64,000 nt of DNA, from NCBI GenBank assembly GCA_018257865.1, contig JAEUBA010000078.1:1-64000 (forward strand). The letters are read 5' to 3'. The position numbers and the translations under genes are program-made. Position 1 is the first letter of the stretch; every line of letters begins with the position of its first letter. The DNA comes from Stereocaulon alpinum. Taxonomy: Eukaryota; Ascomycota; Lecanoromycetes; Lecanorales; Stereocaulaceae. Below the pieces are notes generated by a model. It searched no databases, was not told where the DNA came from, and saw nothing but the letters and a program-made list of their open reading frames with translations. Below are positions 12,068 to 24,190 of the stretch, piece after piece.

Positions 12068-12668
12068 ATATATTGAGATACCCAAGAATCTACACCTTTC
12101 CAACCCTCTATAGACACGCTATGAATAAGCGTAAAATCCTCTTCAGTCTCACTTCTAATCCTCCTGCAGCATTCCTCCTGACGAAGTGGTTCCGAGTGAC
12201 GCATAGTGAAGAAAAACAACGCCTTGTACGGGTCCTTCATATAGCTGCTTCATGTGAGAAGGAGAAGTCTGTGACTCTTGATGGGTGAAAGTCCCTTCTT
12301 CGTGAATTGTTCACGAGTAAAATGCCTTATTCAGCAACGATACTATTCTTTCTCTCTACATGAAGATTGTTACTGTGTAAGTCACCCGTCTTGAAGCACG
12401 AAGAAGGAAGCTCAGTGGAACATGTGATGATAGCTGGTCGTGTTGAAGTCTTCCTTGCTCACATAGCCGCGTCCGGTCACTCTTCACCCGTAAATGTTGC
12501 AAATGTACATAGATCATCAGATCAATACAATAACCAGGCCTGCCGTTTCAGATAGCCAAGAATTTGTTGAAGATACCGTTAAACGTGTTTGTATCCAGGG
12601 AAGCTCCCCACTCAATGAAATCGTTTTCAACGCGTTGAGGCTCTCACAATTTTAACTTCGTTGAGATA
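12068..12668. other. intergenic between convergent SWD3 and SHMT genes
   Basis: Tail-to-tail spacer of about 600 bp that must hold both 3' UTRs and polyadenylation sites. Short open frames only; no feature I can support. Confidence 0.5.
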
Positions 12669-14480
12669 TCACTGTGAGCCCTCTTGAATCCATGGCAAAG
12701 GAAAAGTACCAATCCATTCTTCCACTTCTCGCTTCAGTTCGACAATCTCTTTGACTTCCTCGCCATCTCCGAGGAAATCTAAGAAAGCCTTGACGCTAGC
12801 TGGATTCTTCCGGCCCTTTGCCTCGGCATCCTCCTTGGCCTTTTTGTCCAGATGTTGAGTCATGGTAACAGCACGGTCGACAATCTCTGCGACCCGGGTG
12901 AAATCATCTGGTAGTAACCCCCGAGTTGTCATCGCAGGCGTACCCATTCGTAGGCCTCCTGGCTTCATGGCTGACTTATCACCTGGGACGGTGTTCTTGT
13001 TACTGGCAACTCCCACAAGCTCTAACACACGCTCCACACGGGCGCCATCCACGCCCTTGTTCTTAAGATCGACGAGCACCAGATGATTATCGGTGCCTCC
13101 GCTGACGATGTTGTAACCGAGACCGCCCTTCTCTTTTAGATTGCCTAGGCGTTCAGCCAAGGCTTTTGCGTTTAGCAGTACGGTCTCCTGGTACTGCTTG
13201 AACTCGCGAGTCTGTGCCTGGTGAAGAGCCACTGCAAGAGCGGTAATGGTATGATTGTGTGGCCCACCTTGATGACCAGGGAATACGGAAGCATTGATTG
13301 GGCCCTCGAGATCATACATTTCCTCGTTACCCTTTTTATCAGTCCTTCGCACACCCTTCCTGAAGAAGATCATTGCGCCTCTTGGACCGCGCAGCGACTT
13401 GTGGGTAGTCGTAGTAACAACGTCTGAGTGAGGGAAGGGAGATGGGATGACACCTCCAGCAACAAGCCCGGATATGTGCGCCATGTCACTGAGTAGGTAC
13501 GCTCCTACCTTTTCGGCTATCTCTCTCATGCGTGCATATTCAATGAGCCTGCTGTACGCGGAAGTGCCGGCGATTATGATTTTTGGGCGATAGAGCATTG
13601 CCAATTCCTCGAGCTTCTGGTAGTCAATTAGACCCGTTGATTCATCAAGACGATATGGAAGTGTCTCGAAGTATTTAGAGATAGCAGAGATCTTCTTGGT
13701 GGGTGTTTGATATCCGTGTGACAAGTGTCCACCGTGGGGAAGATCGAGGCCCATAATCCGGTCATGGGTATTCAAAAGGGCCGAATAGGCATATAGGTTA
13801 GCAGGGGATCCAGAGAGTGCTATCGTTCGGTGTTTAGCACAGGGCCAGGGCAGTGGTGTAGAGCTTCCTACGTTGCACATTGACTCCCCATTCCTTCTCA
13901 CTCAAACCGAATGTTTCTAGCGCCCTCTTTTGACAAAGCCTTTCCGACTCGTCTATAAACTCATTGCCACCATAGTATCGAGCACCAGGGTAGCCTTCCG
14001 AATATTTGTCTATTGTTAACATTTAAGCATAGAGCTCTCCAGAACATGACTTCCATTTGCGTACTTTGCATGACACTGCCCAATGCATCGAGAACAGCCT
14101 GAGATGTGAAGTTTTCCGAAGGTATAAGGTTGATGAAATGCTTCTGCCGCCTTTTCTCCTGATTTCCCACATCCGTGAGCTTCATGAAGGTGCCTTTGGA
14201 GCATTGGGTTGGATGGCATACTTTTTGTAAGATTTTGTATACGGCGGGGTCTGCTTCTTCCAGGTTTGCAGCAAGCAGCTGTCAACTCGTCAGCGGATTT
14301 CCGAACCACTTCCAATGAAGAAACCACCTTATGTTGGCTCTCTGGGCTCATTGAAACCATGCCCCGCCTTGACCGCCATTGCCACTGCTGAGACGCTTGA
14401 CCTTGTAGACTAAGTGGTAGTGAACGGGTACGAGAATGAGACAAGCGTAACCAACACCTAGTACACAAAGAAGTTGCCAT
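12669..14480 (-). CDS. SHM1: serine hydroxymethyltransferase, mitochondrial
   Basis: PLP enzyme interconverting serine and glycine with tetrahydrofolate and 5,10-methylene-tetrahydrofolate. Five exons on minus: 14480-14328, 14278-14222, 14158-14065, 14009-13872, 13819-12669, giving 530 residues. Every junction restores known family sequence: LPSEN-type substrate loop as INLIPSENFTSQ, KYSEGYPGARYYGGNE, VQPLSGSPANLYAY, LPHGGHLSHGYQTP, and the PLP-lysine motif VVTTTTHKSLRGPRG. The first exon supplies about 50 Arg/Ser/Leu-rich residues without acids (MATSLCTRCWLRLSHSRTRS), a good mitochondrial presequence. This, with the INLIPSENFTS wording, points to the mitochondrial isoform and not the cytosolic one. 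The upstream TTG of the frame is not a start; the ATG at 14480 is the first. Introns are 49-63 nt. Confidence 0.95.
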
Positions 14481-16158
14481 ATCGAGAAAGATCTCGGTGC
14501 AACGAAGGTACAATGCAAAGCAAGTGACTTGGTCTTCAAAGTGGAGAAGTGCCCGAGATGCCCAAGCTTCACCTCCGGGTTGCGGTGGAAGAAAGCCCCG
14601 GCGCTAGGACGGTTTTGTGTTAGGCTGCCCGGCCAATACATTAGGCGCCTTTTTGAAAAGATTTGAACGACAACAACTACAATCCAAGATGATGGAGATG
14701 ACTCTACGGCTGCTACAACGCTCACTTCGACAGTGCAAGCTGTTTATCGTGGGTGCTGCTGATATGTCCCGGGTCCACCTCACCACCTTTGAATGGGACA
14801 ATTTGAGACTTTCTGATTGGATAAGTTGTTGCCGTCTTCTCGACACTGTTATCACCATCAATTTGAATGACTATCATTGACTGCCTCCTCATGCATATTC
14901 TTTGAAGCTGGCCCCACAACTCACCTGAGTATATCCCCAATCTTGCAAGAAGCCCTTGCGAGCCATTACTGTAAGTACAGGAATTGTCGATCTGCATCAG
15001 TCGCATGTGACAGATAGGGTGACCCTCAGATCCTGTGTCCTCAGCATATGCCTGCTTGATCATCGCTGTAGTAGTAGTCGTTGGTAGTTGATGAATAATA
15101 CCTTCGACAGTGAATAATGAATTTCTTGCCCGGATTGGAGTGCTAACATGACCCATCAACTCTCACCCAACTCTTGGTAGTAGCGTGCCATGAAGAGGCA
15201 ATGTCTCCTCATTCACCCGTACGTCTTCACATAGACAGTCATTCTTCATGTGAGAGGATATGGAGATATCAGCATCTTTGGGATACAAGCTCTGATGGCT
15301 GACTGCACTTGGGATATTACACCATAACAAAGAATGATGCATCGAAGCAGTTTTTTATGTTGCCCTTTGGTGGCAGACCTGTCTGTTCTGACTTCAATGC
15401 TATTTGTCACACGCAGCGTATGAGGTGTGAGCTTCATGACTTTCGTTGTCCAGAATGTGAAGATGCAAAAGAATGGTAGGTATATTTCATCATACGTCGT
15501 TCCCTGTCCCATCATCGCCCATTGCAATTGGGGTGAATCGGTGGTTCAAATTGAGGATCATTTGCATTCGTGTTGTTGCCGAATCTTGTCTCTCTCGTTC
15601 TTGCTTATTATGCAACGATCGCCGCTAGGAGGGGTTGTGGCTTTCGCCTTCTCGGCGCTCCTCGACTTCTATTTCCGTCAAAACCATCGTCACATCAACC
15701 AAACCACCGCAACGTCGGATGAGCGTCCTACCATGAGCGTCCTTCAGCAAAGCCGCCTGAAGCCTTCATTTCCCATCTTCACTATCTCCCGGTAATTGCT
15801 GGACGTGTTGCAAGCAGTCTGAAGACTTTGCCTTGTCCACGCTTCCATTCAACATCTACTGTTATATCAACACCAGGGTGATTCCTTGACGAGCATCACC
15901 CTGCTACTCTCATACTGCCATCATCCATTACAGCTCATACCCATGGTCAAGTGTCAATCCTTGTTTTGAAGTAACGAACACCATCAGGTGGGTTCAATCC
16001 AGTGGCGAGAAGCGTCAGCCCCGAAATCGAGAATACGCTTATACGCGAGGCAGAGACTCGATAAGCGCGTTCCCAATTCCCCTCACCACAACAGTGAGGT
16101 CCGCCCTTGTAGCCTCCAGGGCTTACAGATTTGTTGAAGAGTAATCGCTCACTCCACT
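14481..16158. other. 1.7-kb intergenic stretch, no confident gene
   Basis: Contains overlapping open frames on both strands (14617-14880 plus, 14722-15159 minus, 15427-15795 plus) with no recognisable motif. The minus frame 14722-15159 (145 codons) is the longest. It may be promoter DNA of SHMT on one side and of the unknown gene at 16159 on the other, with or without a small unrecognised gene between. Confidence 0.4.
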
Positions 16159-17265
16159 ATGGTAAGGGATTGCAGACCCGTTCATGTGGAGAAGCTTATT
16201 TCTATAACGTAGCTCTCTGATCGTCCCACTGGACGTTCTAAGGCGGGCAGTAGACCCATACGCGCTACCCGCGACAAGAAGGTGCAGCTGGCACCTGGAT
16301 ACGTCGACTCAAGTACACTAGTCATTGACGGCGACGGTGAAGGCGATGAGGATCTTCCGGTCTCGAAGAAGCTACGTCTTGATGCAGATTTCGACATTAA
16401 GGTTGAAGATGACCTTCATTCAAGTCGACCGCTGAGTGCAATCAACCTCATCAGCCGGTCCCCAACACCAGTACCAGACCCATCCTCTTTGGCCTACTAT
16501 CCAGCCACGTATTCGGCTGTGCAGAATTTCAACAAGATGCTCGGACTTAGTCCAGATGGCACCCCAAAACCAACCAAATCGAGCGTTCAGAAGCCCAAAG
16601 TCGGGCCATTTGCTGGGAAATCGCTCATTGCGAAGGTCCCATCGCCAGGCGAAAACACTGATAAGAACGGTAGCTTTGACCATACCAAAGTAGGATTCAT
16701 GGATCTTCCGGGGGAGCTTCGCAACGAAGTCTATGCAATCGTTTTCAAGAAAAACAAGAATATTGAGTTCAAGGGCCGTAGCGGCTTCTCCCATTCATCG
16801 GCTTTTCTCCGCGTTAACAAGCAAGTTCATGCCGAAGGTCGCAAAATCCTGTACGCCGAGAATCGCTTCGTGTTCGCACATAGCGTTGCGCGCATCGGCA
16901 AGTATTATCAGCAGGAGTGGAAGGAGACGGGGTACAGCCATGTCCGCGAGTTTCTAAGTACCATTGGCCCTGTAAATACTAGCCTCATCGTTGACGTCGG
17001 CATTGGCTTTGAAGACGGAACGCCCTCTGGTAATCCAGGCAAGACTACGAACCAGCGACGCTTTGAGTACAATGAAGACGTGATCTGGATCCTCAAGCAT
17101 TTGAGCAAATACGGGAAAATCGAGCAATTGAAGCTTGGGTTTTCTGGCCGTCGCATGTTTTACGGAACGACCTTTGTTGCCGACTTTCTCCTTGCTCTTC
17201 AGGGAGTGAAGACAGATGTTCTCGACTTCGGCAACCCGTCGACGGTTGGCGAAGATACTGACTAG
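16159..17265 (+). CDS. F-box-like hypothetical protein, start codon isolated in exon 1
   Basis: Two exons, 16159-16161 (only the ATG) and 16213-17265, separated by a 51-nt intron (GTAAGG...AACGTAG), giving 351 residues. The long frame has no ATG near its beginning, but opens right after this acceptor, and ATG+exon 2 reads MLSDRPTGRSKAGSRPIRAT, a plausible basic N-terminus. The middle carries FMDLPGELRNEVYAIVF, the short F-box-like helix found in many fungal proteins of unknown function, followed by SAFLRVNKQVHAEGRKILYAENRFVF, the usual continuation of that family. These proteins are thought to be substrate adaptors or simply uncharacterised; no function is assigned. The acidic linker at residues 40-75 has a KKLR nuclear-signal-like patch. 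The frame continues 24 sense codons past the TAG. Confidence 0.72.
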
Positions 17266-18328
17266 TATGCTCCCTCTGATTCGAAAGTCTATGGCGAAGA
17301 TTCTGATTGTGAAATAGCTTCTTCAAGATGCACTACTTGAAACTGACCGACCACCTCAAACAAATGCTTAGAGGGGTCCTGACTCGCCCTTTGCCGTTGA
17401 AGGACCTTGATCCGCGCTTTCAATTCTAGATTCGTGGAGCCAGCAAATTAATGGGTTCCAGCCTTTGCGATTAAACGCACAGGAGTGCTGGATCGTAAGT
17501 CCCACAGCGTCTACCATGCCGAAGATATGCTGATGCAGACAGTGACACTGTATAATATACCACATGCTCTCGGGCTCTGACGAAGACTACAATTGCCCAC
17601 TTTCATTGATACTGGATGAGCTTTACTTTCATGTTCAATTCCTTAGCAGCATTATACTACGGCGAGCACCTTACTTCTGACTTGCCCTTCAAGAAAGGCA
17701 AATAGCAAAAGTCATGTAGATACGATCATGCGGAAACTGCAGGCCTATGTACATGCTTACTTCATGAGCGTTGATGGTACGACAGCTCCATTGCAAGTAA
17801 GAAGGTAGGATTTGGCATTCCTAGAAGCTAGATAAATTATCACAAGCCTTCACAGCCGAAGGAGCGCTCTTCGTGCAATGTCCGACTTGCTACTTAGAGT
17901 CCTGACAAAGGGCATTCCGAACAGTTGACACGACATCCACGGAAACGGCACGCTTCCTCAAATGATGCATTCACTAGCAACGTAGTCTTCATCCCACATC
18001 CACCTCCACCCCATCAATCTTCCCATCCTAATATCTCTACAGAATACAATGGAAGCCAAGTCAAATGATTACGTCGTTGAATTGAAAGCGAGCTCTAACC
18101 TAATTTTTTCTCTATGTGCGGGTATTGAAGGAGTGTAACGTGTCCGCAGTGACATGGCTTTTTAGAAAGAAGTGAAGAGAAAGAAGGAGAAGGAAAGGAA
18201 GGGCATATGGCCGTCAAGGCGTTTTATTTTCGAGGGGGCGGAAGGGGGGTCCATGCATGCATCCACTAACTTCGCCGTCTGTGGGCTTCACTCAATGAAT
18301 TGAGGAAGAGATGAGAATAATGAGGGTT
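17266..18328. other. intergenic between two convergent genes
   Basis: Spacer of about 1.06 kb between the stops of the F-box-like gene and the secreted repeat protein. A purine-rich run (GAAGAGAAAGAAGGAGAAGG) lies near 18170. No gene or RNA feature is supportable. Confidence 0.5.
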
Positions 18329-20456
18329 CTACTCATAAGCATAGCCCGCCGCCGCATCCGCCGGGTCGAGATTGTAGCTGTAGCCGTCTCCTTCGTAGCT
18401 TGGTGCGCCCTGCTCTAAATATTAGTTTCTAATCAAAATGCCAGTAGGTCCAGGGAAAAGAGGACTCACATATTCGTACCCATCACCATCCTCACCATCC
18501 CCATACCCATATCCATCACCATCACCATACCCCTCCCTATGCCTATGATGTTTCGGCCGTCTATGATGGTGATAGTACTCAGTTGGCATGGTCATAGTCG
18601 TCGGGGTGAATGTGAAGCCCGTGCTCGAAGTAGCGAGGGTTGTGGGCATTGCTGTGAAGGAGCCGGGACTGGTGCTCGTTATGAATGTGAGCGGAGATGT
18701 GCCGGTTGGGCCGGCGCTTGATGTTATGTTTCCGGCAATAGCGCTTTTGGATAGGGAGGGTATTGTTGTGACTGTTGAATTGAGTGAGTTGCTGAGGGTT
18801 GCACTTGCAGAGGGGTCGAAAGATTTCGAGGTCAAGTTCGCTGTTATGGCGCTTCGAGAGAGGGAAAGCGTGGTAACAATGGTCCCGTTGATCGATCTGG
18901 TCGGTTTTGCGGAGGGATCACCGATGGTAACGCTCCGGGAGATGGAGATGGCTGTGCCTGTACCAATATTGCCGGTGCCTGTAGCGCTTACTCCACTTGC
19001 TGACACACCTGAACCAGTAGGAAGTGGGAAAGATGGGAGTGAATATGGGTATGGCGGGTAGGAGAAGCCGGGAGGGAAGATACCACTTGCGGTGGGAAAG
19101 GGGAGCGATGTCGCACTCGGGAGAATACCTGTGCCTGTACCTGTGCCGAAGATTCCGCTTGCTGTTGGATCAAAGGTTGAGCTACGGTTAGTTCTCGTGG
19201 TAGTGCGCCGGAAAATACCTGTGCCTATGCCTGTGCCCGTGCCAATGATGCCGCTTCCGGTGGGTGCGGGAGTTCTCGTAAAATTGCCTCTGGTGGTAGG
19301 ACTTCGGGAAATCCCCGTGCCAGTACCGATTATCCCATTCCCTGATAAAGAGAGTAATGATGAAGGGAAAGGGTATGGCCCTTGGGAGATGCTCGCAGTT
19401 GGGTCGGAAGAGTTGATTGCGATTGGGGTGGCGCTGATAGTACCGAAGAGGGTTGCGTTGCTTGACACAGTGGGAAAACCGCTGGTGAAGCCAGCCCTTG
19501 TTGCATTGCTAGAAATCGATGGATTGCCCGAAGGAGTGAAATTGGGAATGCTGAAGGAGTATATTACACTGCCGGTAGAATAAGTAGTGCCGCTCTGACT
19601 CAGTGACGCGTTCCCATAAGGAGCGGTGTGGCCACCTTGGCCGAGTGACAGAGGAGCAGTGCCACTGGGAACACCAGTCGAAAGAGCAGATTGGCTCAAC
19701 GTAACGTGACGTTCAGAAGCTGCTGTAGGGTCGATGGGACTTATGGAACCCGGAGTGGTGCCGCTCGAGAAAGCTGTGGAGAGTGTGGACTGACCCAATG
19801 AGAATGAATAGTTACCAAATGGAGCTGATGTTGGGAAAATGGTACCAGGGGCAGTCCCGCTGCCCGCGTTGGTGGGACGAGCGGATCCGCTTAGTGAAGA
19901 GGGATCGAATGATGCTGAAGTTGGTGCAACAGGGCTGATAGTGCCTGAAAGTGTCCCACTAGGGATTCGTGTTAAAACAGTAGACTGGCTCAATGAAGAG
20001 TTGTCGAAAGGAGCTGAAATAGTCCCGATTTGACTGAGTGAAGGTGAAGCAGTGCCGCTAGGAGGACTCGTGGAAAGAGCGGACTGGCTGAGCAGACTAG
20101 GATCTACGCTGGTACTTGTTGGCACAGGGAAAGGAGGAAAACCAGGGAATGAGTAGCCGTAATCTTGGCGTGCGTGGACTCGTGGTGGGATAGCTGTGTG
20201 TGGATATCAGCGGTTGACGCCATGTATCTGCAGTTAGGGATGCCAGAGAGGACATGGAGCAAAGTTCAGACAAGAGAGTGGGGTCATTGCTGTGCTGCCA
20301 CAATTTGTGTTTTGATGCAGACTCGTTAAAAAGATTCTCTCTCATGATTGGGGCCGGACAGATAGCAGATACGCCACCTTTTCACTTACCAGGTCGAGGA
20401 TCTGCAAGAGCAAAAGCGAACAAGCCACCTATACATGAGAGCTCTAACACATACAT
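18329..20456 (-). CDS. secreted Ser/Thr/Gly-rich repeat protein (cell-wall or mucin-like)
   Basis: Three exons on minus: 20456-20390, 20193-18470, 18409-18329; 623 residues. Exon 1 gives an 18-residue signal peptide (MYVLELSCIGGLFAFALA). The first splice (196-nt intron) joins it to IPPRVHARQDYGYSFPG, and the second, a 60-nt intron, adds the C-terminus GAPSYEGDGYSYNLDP to TAG. Residues about 50-215 hold five degenerate tandem repeats of 30-35 residues with the core LSQSALST...PSGTA. A second repeat type, SGI-I/F-GTGTGI, occupies about 290-380. The tail is His/Arg-rich (HHHRRPKHHRHR), then Gly/Asp/Tyr-rich. Ser and Thr dominate, so heavy O-glycosylation is expected. There is no hydrophobic GPI signal at the C-terminus. 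No known enzyme domain; a wall protein, adhesin or secreted effector-like mucin is possible. Antisense open frames here are composition artefacts. Confidence 0.75.
18470..20193 (-). repeat. degenerate tandem repeats coding Ser/Thr/Gly-rich units
   Basis: Within the secreted protein's main exon, about 19580-20110 encodes five diverged 30-35-residue units (LSQSALST/PSGT core), and about 18940-19330 encodes repeated GTGTGI and TASGIF blocks built from GTGCCTGT- and CGGTGCC-type nucleotide words. Copies differ at many bases, so the array is old or kept by selection on composition. Confidence 0.7.
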
Positions 20457-23400
20457 CTTGGACTCTAGCGTTCCTGCGGAGTTAGCACAATGGGTTGGAA
20501 AGTGAGATTGCGACGGACAAGCAATGAACGAGTGAAAGTCGAAAGGGCGATGCTCTCAAGAGTTGCTGCTGGGGTCATGTCTTATAAAGTCTTTGGTCCA
20601 TGATCTCAAGAGCTAAGCGGATGTTACCTTAGAAGGCTTATAGCGCAGGTATCCGTACTTCTCGTTGGCAAGTATGAATCCATCGACGCAAGGTCAGACC
20701 AGGAAACAGGACTTTGTTGCTCAATCCCAAAGAGCATACCGCCTTGAGCCTTGAAACACAAGCAAGGATATTTGATAAGTGCATGGAATATAGACGGTAA
20801 GTGGCATGAGTCATGGATGGCTAACAATGGTAGAGTGTACGAAGTGCAAGCCGAGACGCGACTTGTAGAAGGCTTTTGCAAAGACCGCATCATTTGAATT
20901 GAATTGTGGGTCCGGGGGAATAGATGTGTGCATATCCATATCAAGATTCCTTGGAATTGCAGCGGAGAGATTGCGATAGACGTACATAACCGTTGGGCGG
21001 AAGTCGGCCCTATCGGCCCATCTCTTTGACAATGGAAGGGGTTTAAATCGGAATCGATTGCCACAAAGCTTAAGGGGTCCTGCAGGGACGACCTGTCATA
21101 AACGGTCAGGTACGCAAACTTGCGCTTGGGTAGGAAAGCGACCTGAACAGATTTGGCGCAGAAGAACGGACGTAGTGCTCGGTTAGCTCCACTTTGAGTA
21201 GGTGGCTGCAAGGACCACTGACTGAACAGAGCTGAGGCGATTAGACTATAGACTATATCCTTGTCTCAGCGAGGAGCAGGTCGACAGCTGTCGTCGGGCC
21301 AGGTTCATGGAAGGACTTCAAGAGTTGTCAGAAATTATCAGCTCGGGGCAAGTCGCTCCAACGAGGAACCATGTTTGTCAAGGCCAGGTAAATCCGCCGG
21401 CCAACAGAAGATATGGCGTGGAGCTCGTGCTTCCATCATGGGAAGTCACCTGCACTTAGCGATTCTGAGCGTTCTGGGAAACAAACGATAATGGAGTTGC
21501 GACTCATCATAATTAATGTGTGGAGATCCTCGGCGGACTCGGGCCAACGTTGCATACCAACTTAACGTGTCAAAGTGGTACCTTGCATGTCAAGGTCACC
21601 GACACCAATATCCATTGATTGGATCTGGTGAGCTACGAAAACACGAGAATAGTAGATCTGGGAATATTGTAGTACTTCGCAGTAACGTGTCCCTTCATAT
21701 CTCGCCGGTAACGGCTAATACATGCGAAAAGGTGATGTTCCGAGATCATGGTCGCTTGTTTGCTTTAGACTATGGAGACCTGTGGTACATTGTACTAGAT
21801 GAGACTGGGATCCGACGAGCCTTGATTTGCCCTGTTGAGGAACTGATGGCTTGGCCACGGCGAGCAGCTACAATCCTCCATCTCAATTGAAGCGCACTTG
21901 TTGCGTTACATCTCATGGGCTAGGCCTCTTCTCGTCGATCGCTTCTGGCAGTGCGAGGGGTTGGTGATCGAAGTGCATGCGCTGAAACACTCTGGCTGAC
22001 TTGATGGTCTTTCGATTCCGCCGTCACCACTGGAATGGTAGTTATGGACATGTTTCACGCGGAATCTAGCCAGAACGGTATTGCCTAGTATGTGTTTGGC
22101 GGACGATGTAACACATCCGGAGTTTGGTATCTCATCTCGCTCCGCGGAGGGACTTTGTCAGGCTTCTACCATAACATGTCAAGCAAGAGTAGCCTCCAAA
22201 AAGGCAGCTACAGGCTTGGACGATGGGCTAGCAACAAGGATCTTGACACTATCCGAGCTAGAACTATTAGAAAACTTGGTGCCTTCAAGGAAATTGCGAT
22301 GACCCTGGATTTCTGTGAAACAGTGACAATTCCAAATTATACACCCATTCAATGGAGCGATCATCGATCATCGTAGAAAGTCGGCAGAGCACAGCTGGAC
22401 AATCACAATACCGTACGCAGCAATCATGTCAGTTTCCCAGGACGAACGCGTCAGGCTTAGTAACTTCTTCTGCGGTGTCATCACTTTGCTGGAGTCTCGA
22501 AGGGCGATCCAGTTGGTGACTTATGAATCACCAACCGGAAACTTTAGCTTCTCCAACAACGATCCAAAGATGTTCTGGACTGCGGGCGTGATTAGCATAG
22601 TTCAGGCTCACAAAAACAGAGCGTTTCTTGCGGCCCGATCGAGTTCGCTGGAGGCCCGAAGCGACTACCGAAGAACTCCATATTCCTCTAACAGGCAAAG
22701 CTCAGGTGCGCCAGAGGCTAGACGATAACGTCTTGAGGGTACAGAAACAATTTTGGGGGTGAATGGGATGAAGCTCCAAGAAGCGAGACGGAAAGGCTTG
22801 TAAAGACAGTGTGATTATGTAAATACCTATACCGTTCATATCAGCTGTCGATGATGCGAGCGAGGAGTCATCGATATCGCTGCTTCTCGCAAACAAACCT
22901 GATTGTTCTCCAGGTCTCTTCGAAATTGTAGGGAATGCACCGAGAAAGTCGTCATGAGGAAGAGCTTAGCACGATGCCGAATCCGGGGCACGGAGACAGG
23001 GTTACTCTGGCGAAGAATAGATCGCAGTGATTTTACATAGTGTGAACGTCATGAAGAGAATAAGTCTGCTTCTCTGCACGATCAGGCGAGTCTTGGCGGT
23101 AGAGAGTGTTGCCACTTCGGCAACTTAGAACTACCTTATAATCCGAATGATAATTGGCAGAAGTAGCACCAAGTAGACTGTCTGTATCAGTAAACGAGGA
23201 ATCCTTTGATAGGCTTCATCTCGAACCAGGTGATAGGGGCGCGCGAGTGACAGCCTATATTGGATGGGCTGTTGTAGGCTTATGCTATTGACCGTGAAAA
23301 GCCGCGATACGATGGGAAGAGATGGGGGAGGGGCGGATTGCGAAGTGTGGTGGAGTAAGCCGCCCGGAGGGAGAGTGCCGGTACAGCCAATGAAAACCCT

Positions 23401-24190
23401 GCCCTAAATGCTCGTCTTCTTTTGAGTGCTTCTCCCGTTTCTAGCGGCCTTGGCCCTCTCGGATCGTATCTCCAAAGTGGAAGTTCCGTATGGCTTGCTT
23501 TCACGCTAGTATCCTTATGCTCAACTAATGGAGCTTACCTGAACCGCAAGGTACAAGATCAGCGATTATTACCTACCATCATATACTCCATCTAAAAAGC
23601 TGCTCTAATCATGCGACAGTAGTCTATCGCAATTCTTCACCAATAACAAGTTTCCGTTGCTAAGTCAAAGTGCACCAGCTGTGCATGGCGTCGCAAGCCG
23701 TCAAGCTTCTCTGTTGGACACAATTGCGGGGCTTGTGATGCAACAGAGTTCTCTCACAGTGTCTCAGTGAGTAGCCTCGGATCCGAGGCTTAATAAGGTA
23801 CTCCGTACGGAATGCGTGATAAGTGGCTAACGTCACGCAAGTATGCGGGGTCACCCTGATCGAAGCGCTCGCCACGGCGTTGGATTGGAGCGAAGGAGGA
23901 TGAGGATGCAAGAAGCATGGATGTCCTTCTAGAAAGAGGTGCGATCTCCAGGCCTCTCCAATGATTGCTTGGTGTCTCACTTTCCTGGCACGCTAACCGA
24001 GTACTGTCGGAACCACAAAGATAACGATGCAACCAACGCCCCTCACACCGAGTCTTCACATGCCTTTAATGGCCTGGCCAAGGCCACGCTATATATGGTG
24101 GGCAGATCCACCTCCAGGTGGTACGCCTCCTGGAAGAAAGCAGTTGTCGACACTTTCACTTCATCCTCCATCAAGTACACCGCCATCGAA
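20457..24190. other. 3.7-kb gene-poor stretch with unassigned ORFs
   Basis: The largest part of the window without a confident gene. Medium plus-strand frames lie in order at 21516-21890 (124 codons), 22092-22376 (94) and 22426-22728 (100, true ATG, beginning MSVSQDERVRLSNFFCGV), and a minus frame at 20624-21211 (195). None has a motif I know, and I could not splice them into one convincing product. The last 200 bp is the PTR2 promoter. A diverged pseudogene or a lineage-specific gene is possible. Confidence 0.4.
24090..24096 (+). promoter_or_regulatory. TATA-like element upstream of the peptide transporter
   Basis: TATATAT, 95 bp before the chosen start at 24191. Its position argues that the open frame running upstream from 23939 is not translated, and that translation begins at 24191 or at the next in-frame ATG, 24257. 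Confidence 0.45.

Noticed and set aside
14722..15159. 145-codon minus frame upstream of SHMT
   Set aside because: The opposite strand is also open over part of it, there is no recognisable motif, and neither strand can be preferred.
18588..19583. Long plus-strand frames antisense to the secreted repeat protein (157 and 163 codons)
   Set aside because: They mirror the Ser/Thr/Gly repeat composition of the minus-strand gene (Val/Pro/Gly runs) and have no start context or motif. The minus-strand gene has a signal peptide and consistent introns.
20624..21211. 195-codon minus-strand frame
   Set aside because: No motif, no splice partner, and other frames compete for the same bases. Left inside the gene-poor island.
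23939..24190. Upstream extension of the PTR2 first exon
   Set aside because: The frame is open, but a TATATAT element at 24090 and the lack of family-like residues suggest that translation starts at 24191 or 24257.
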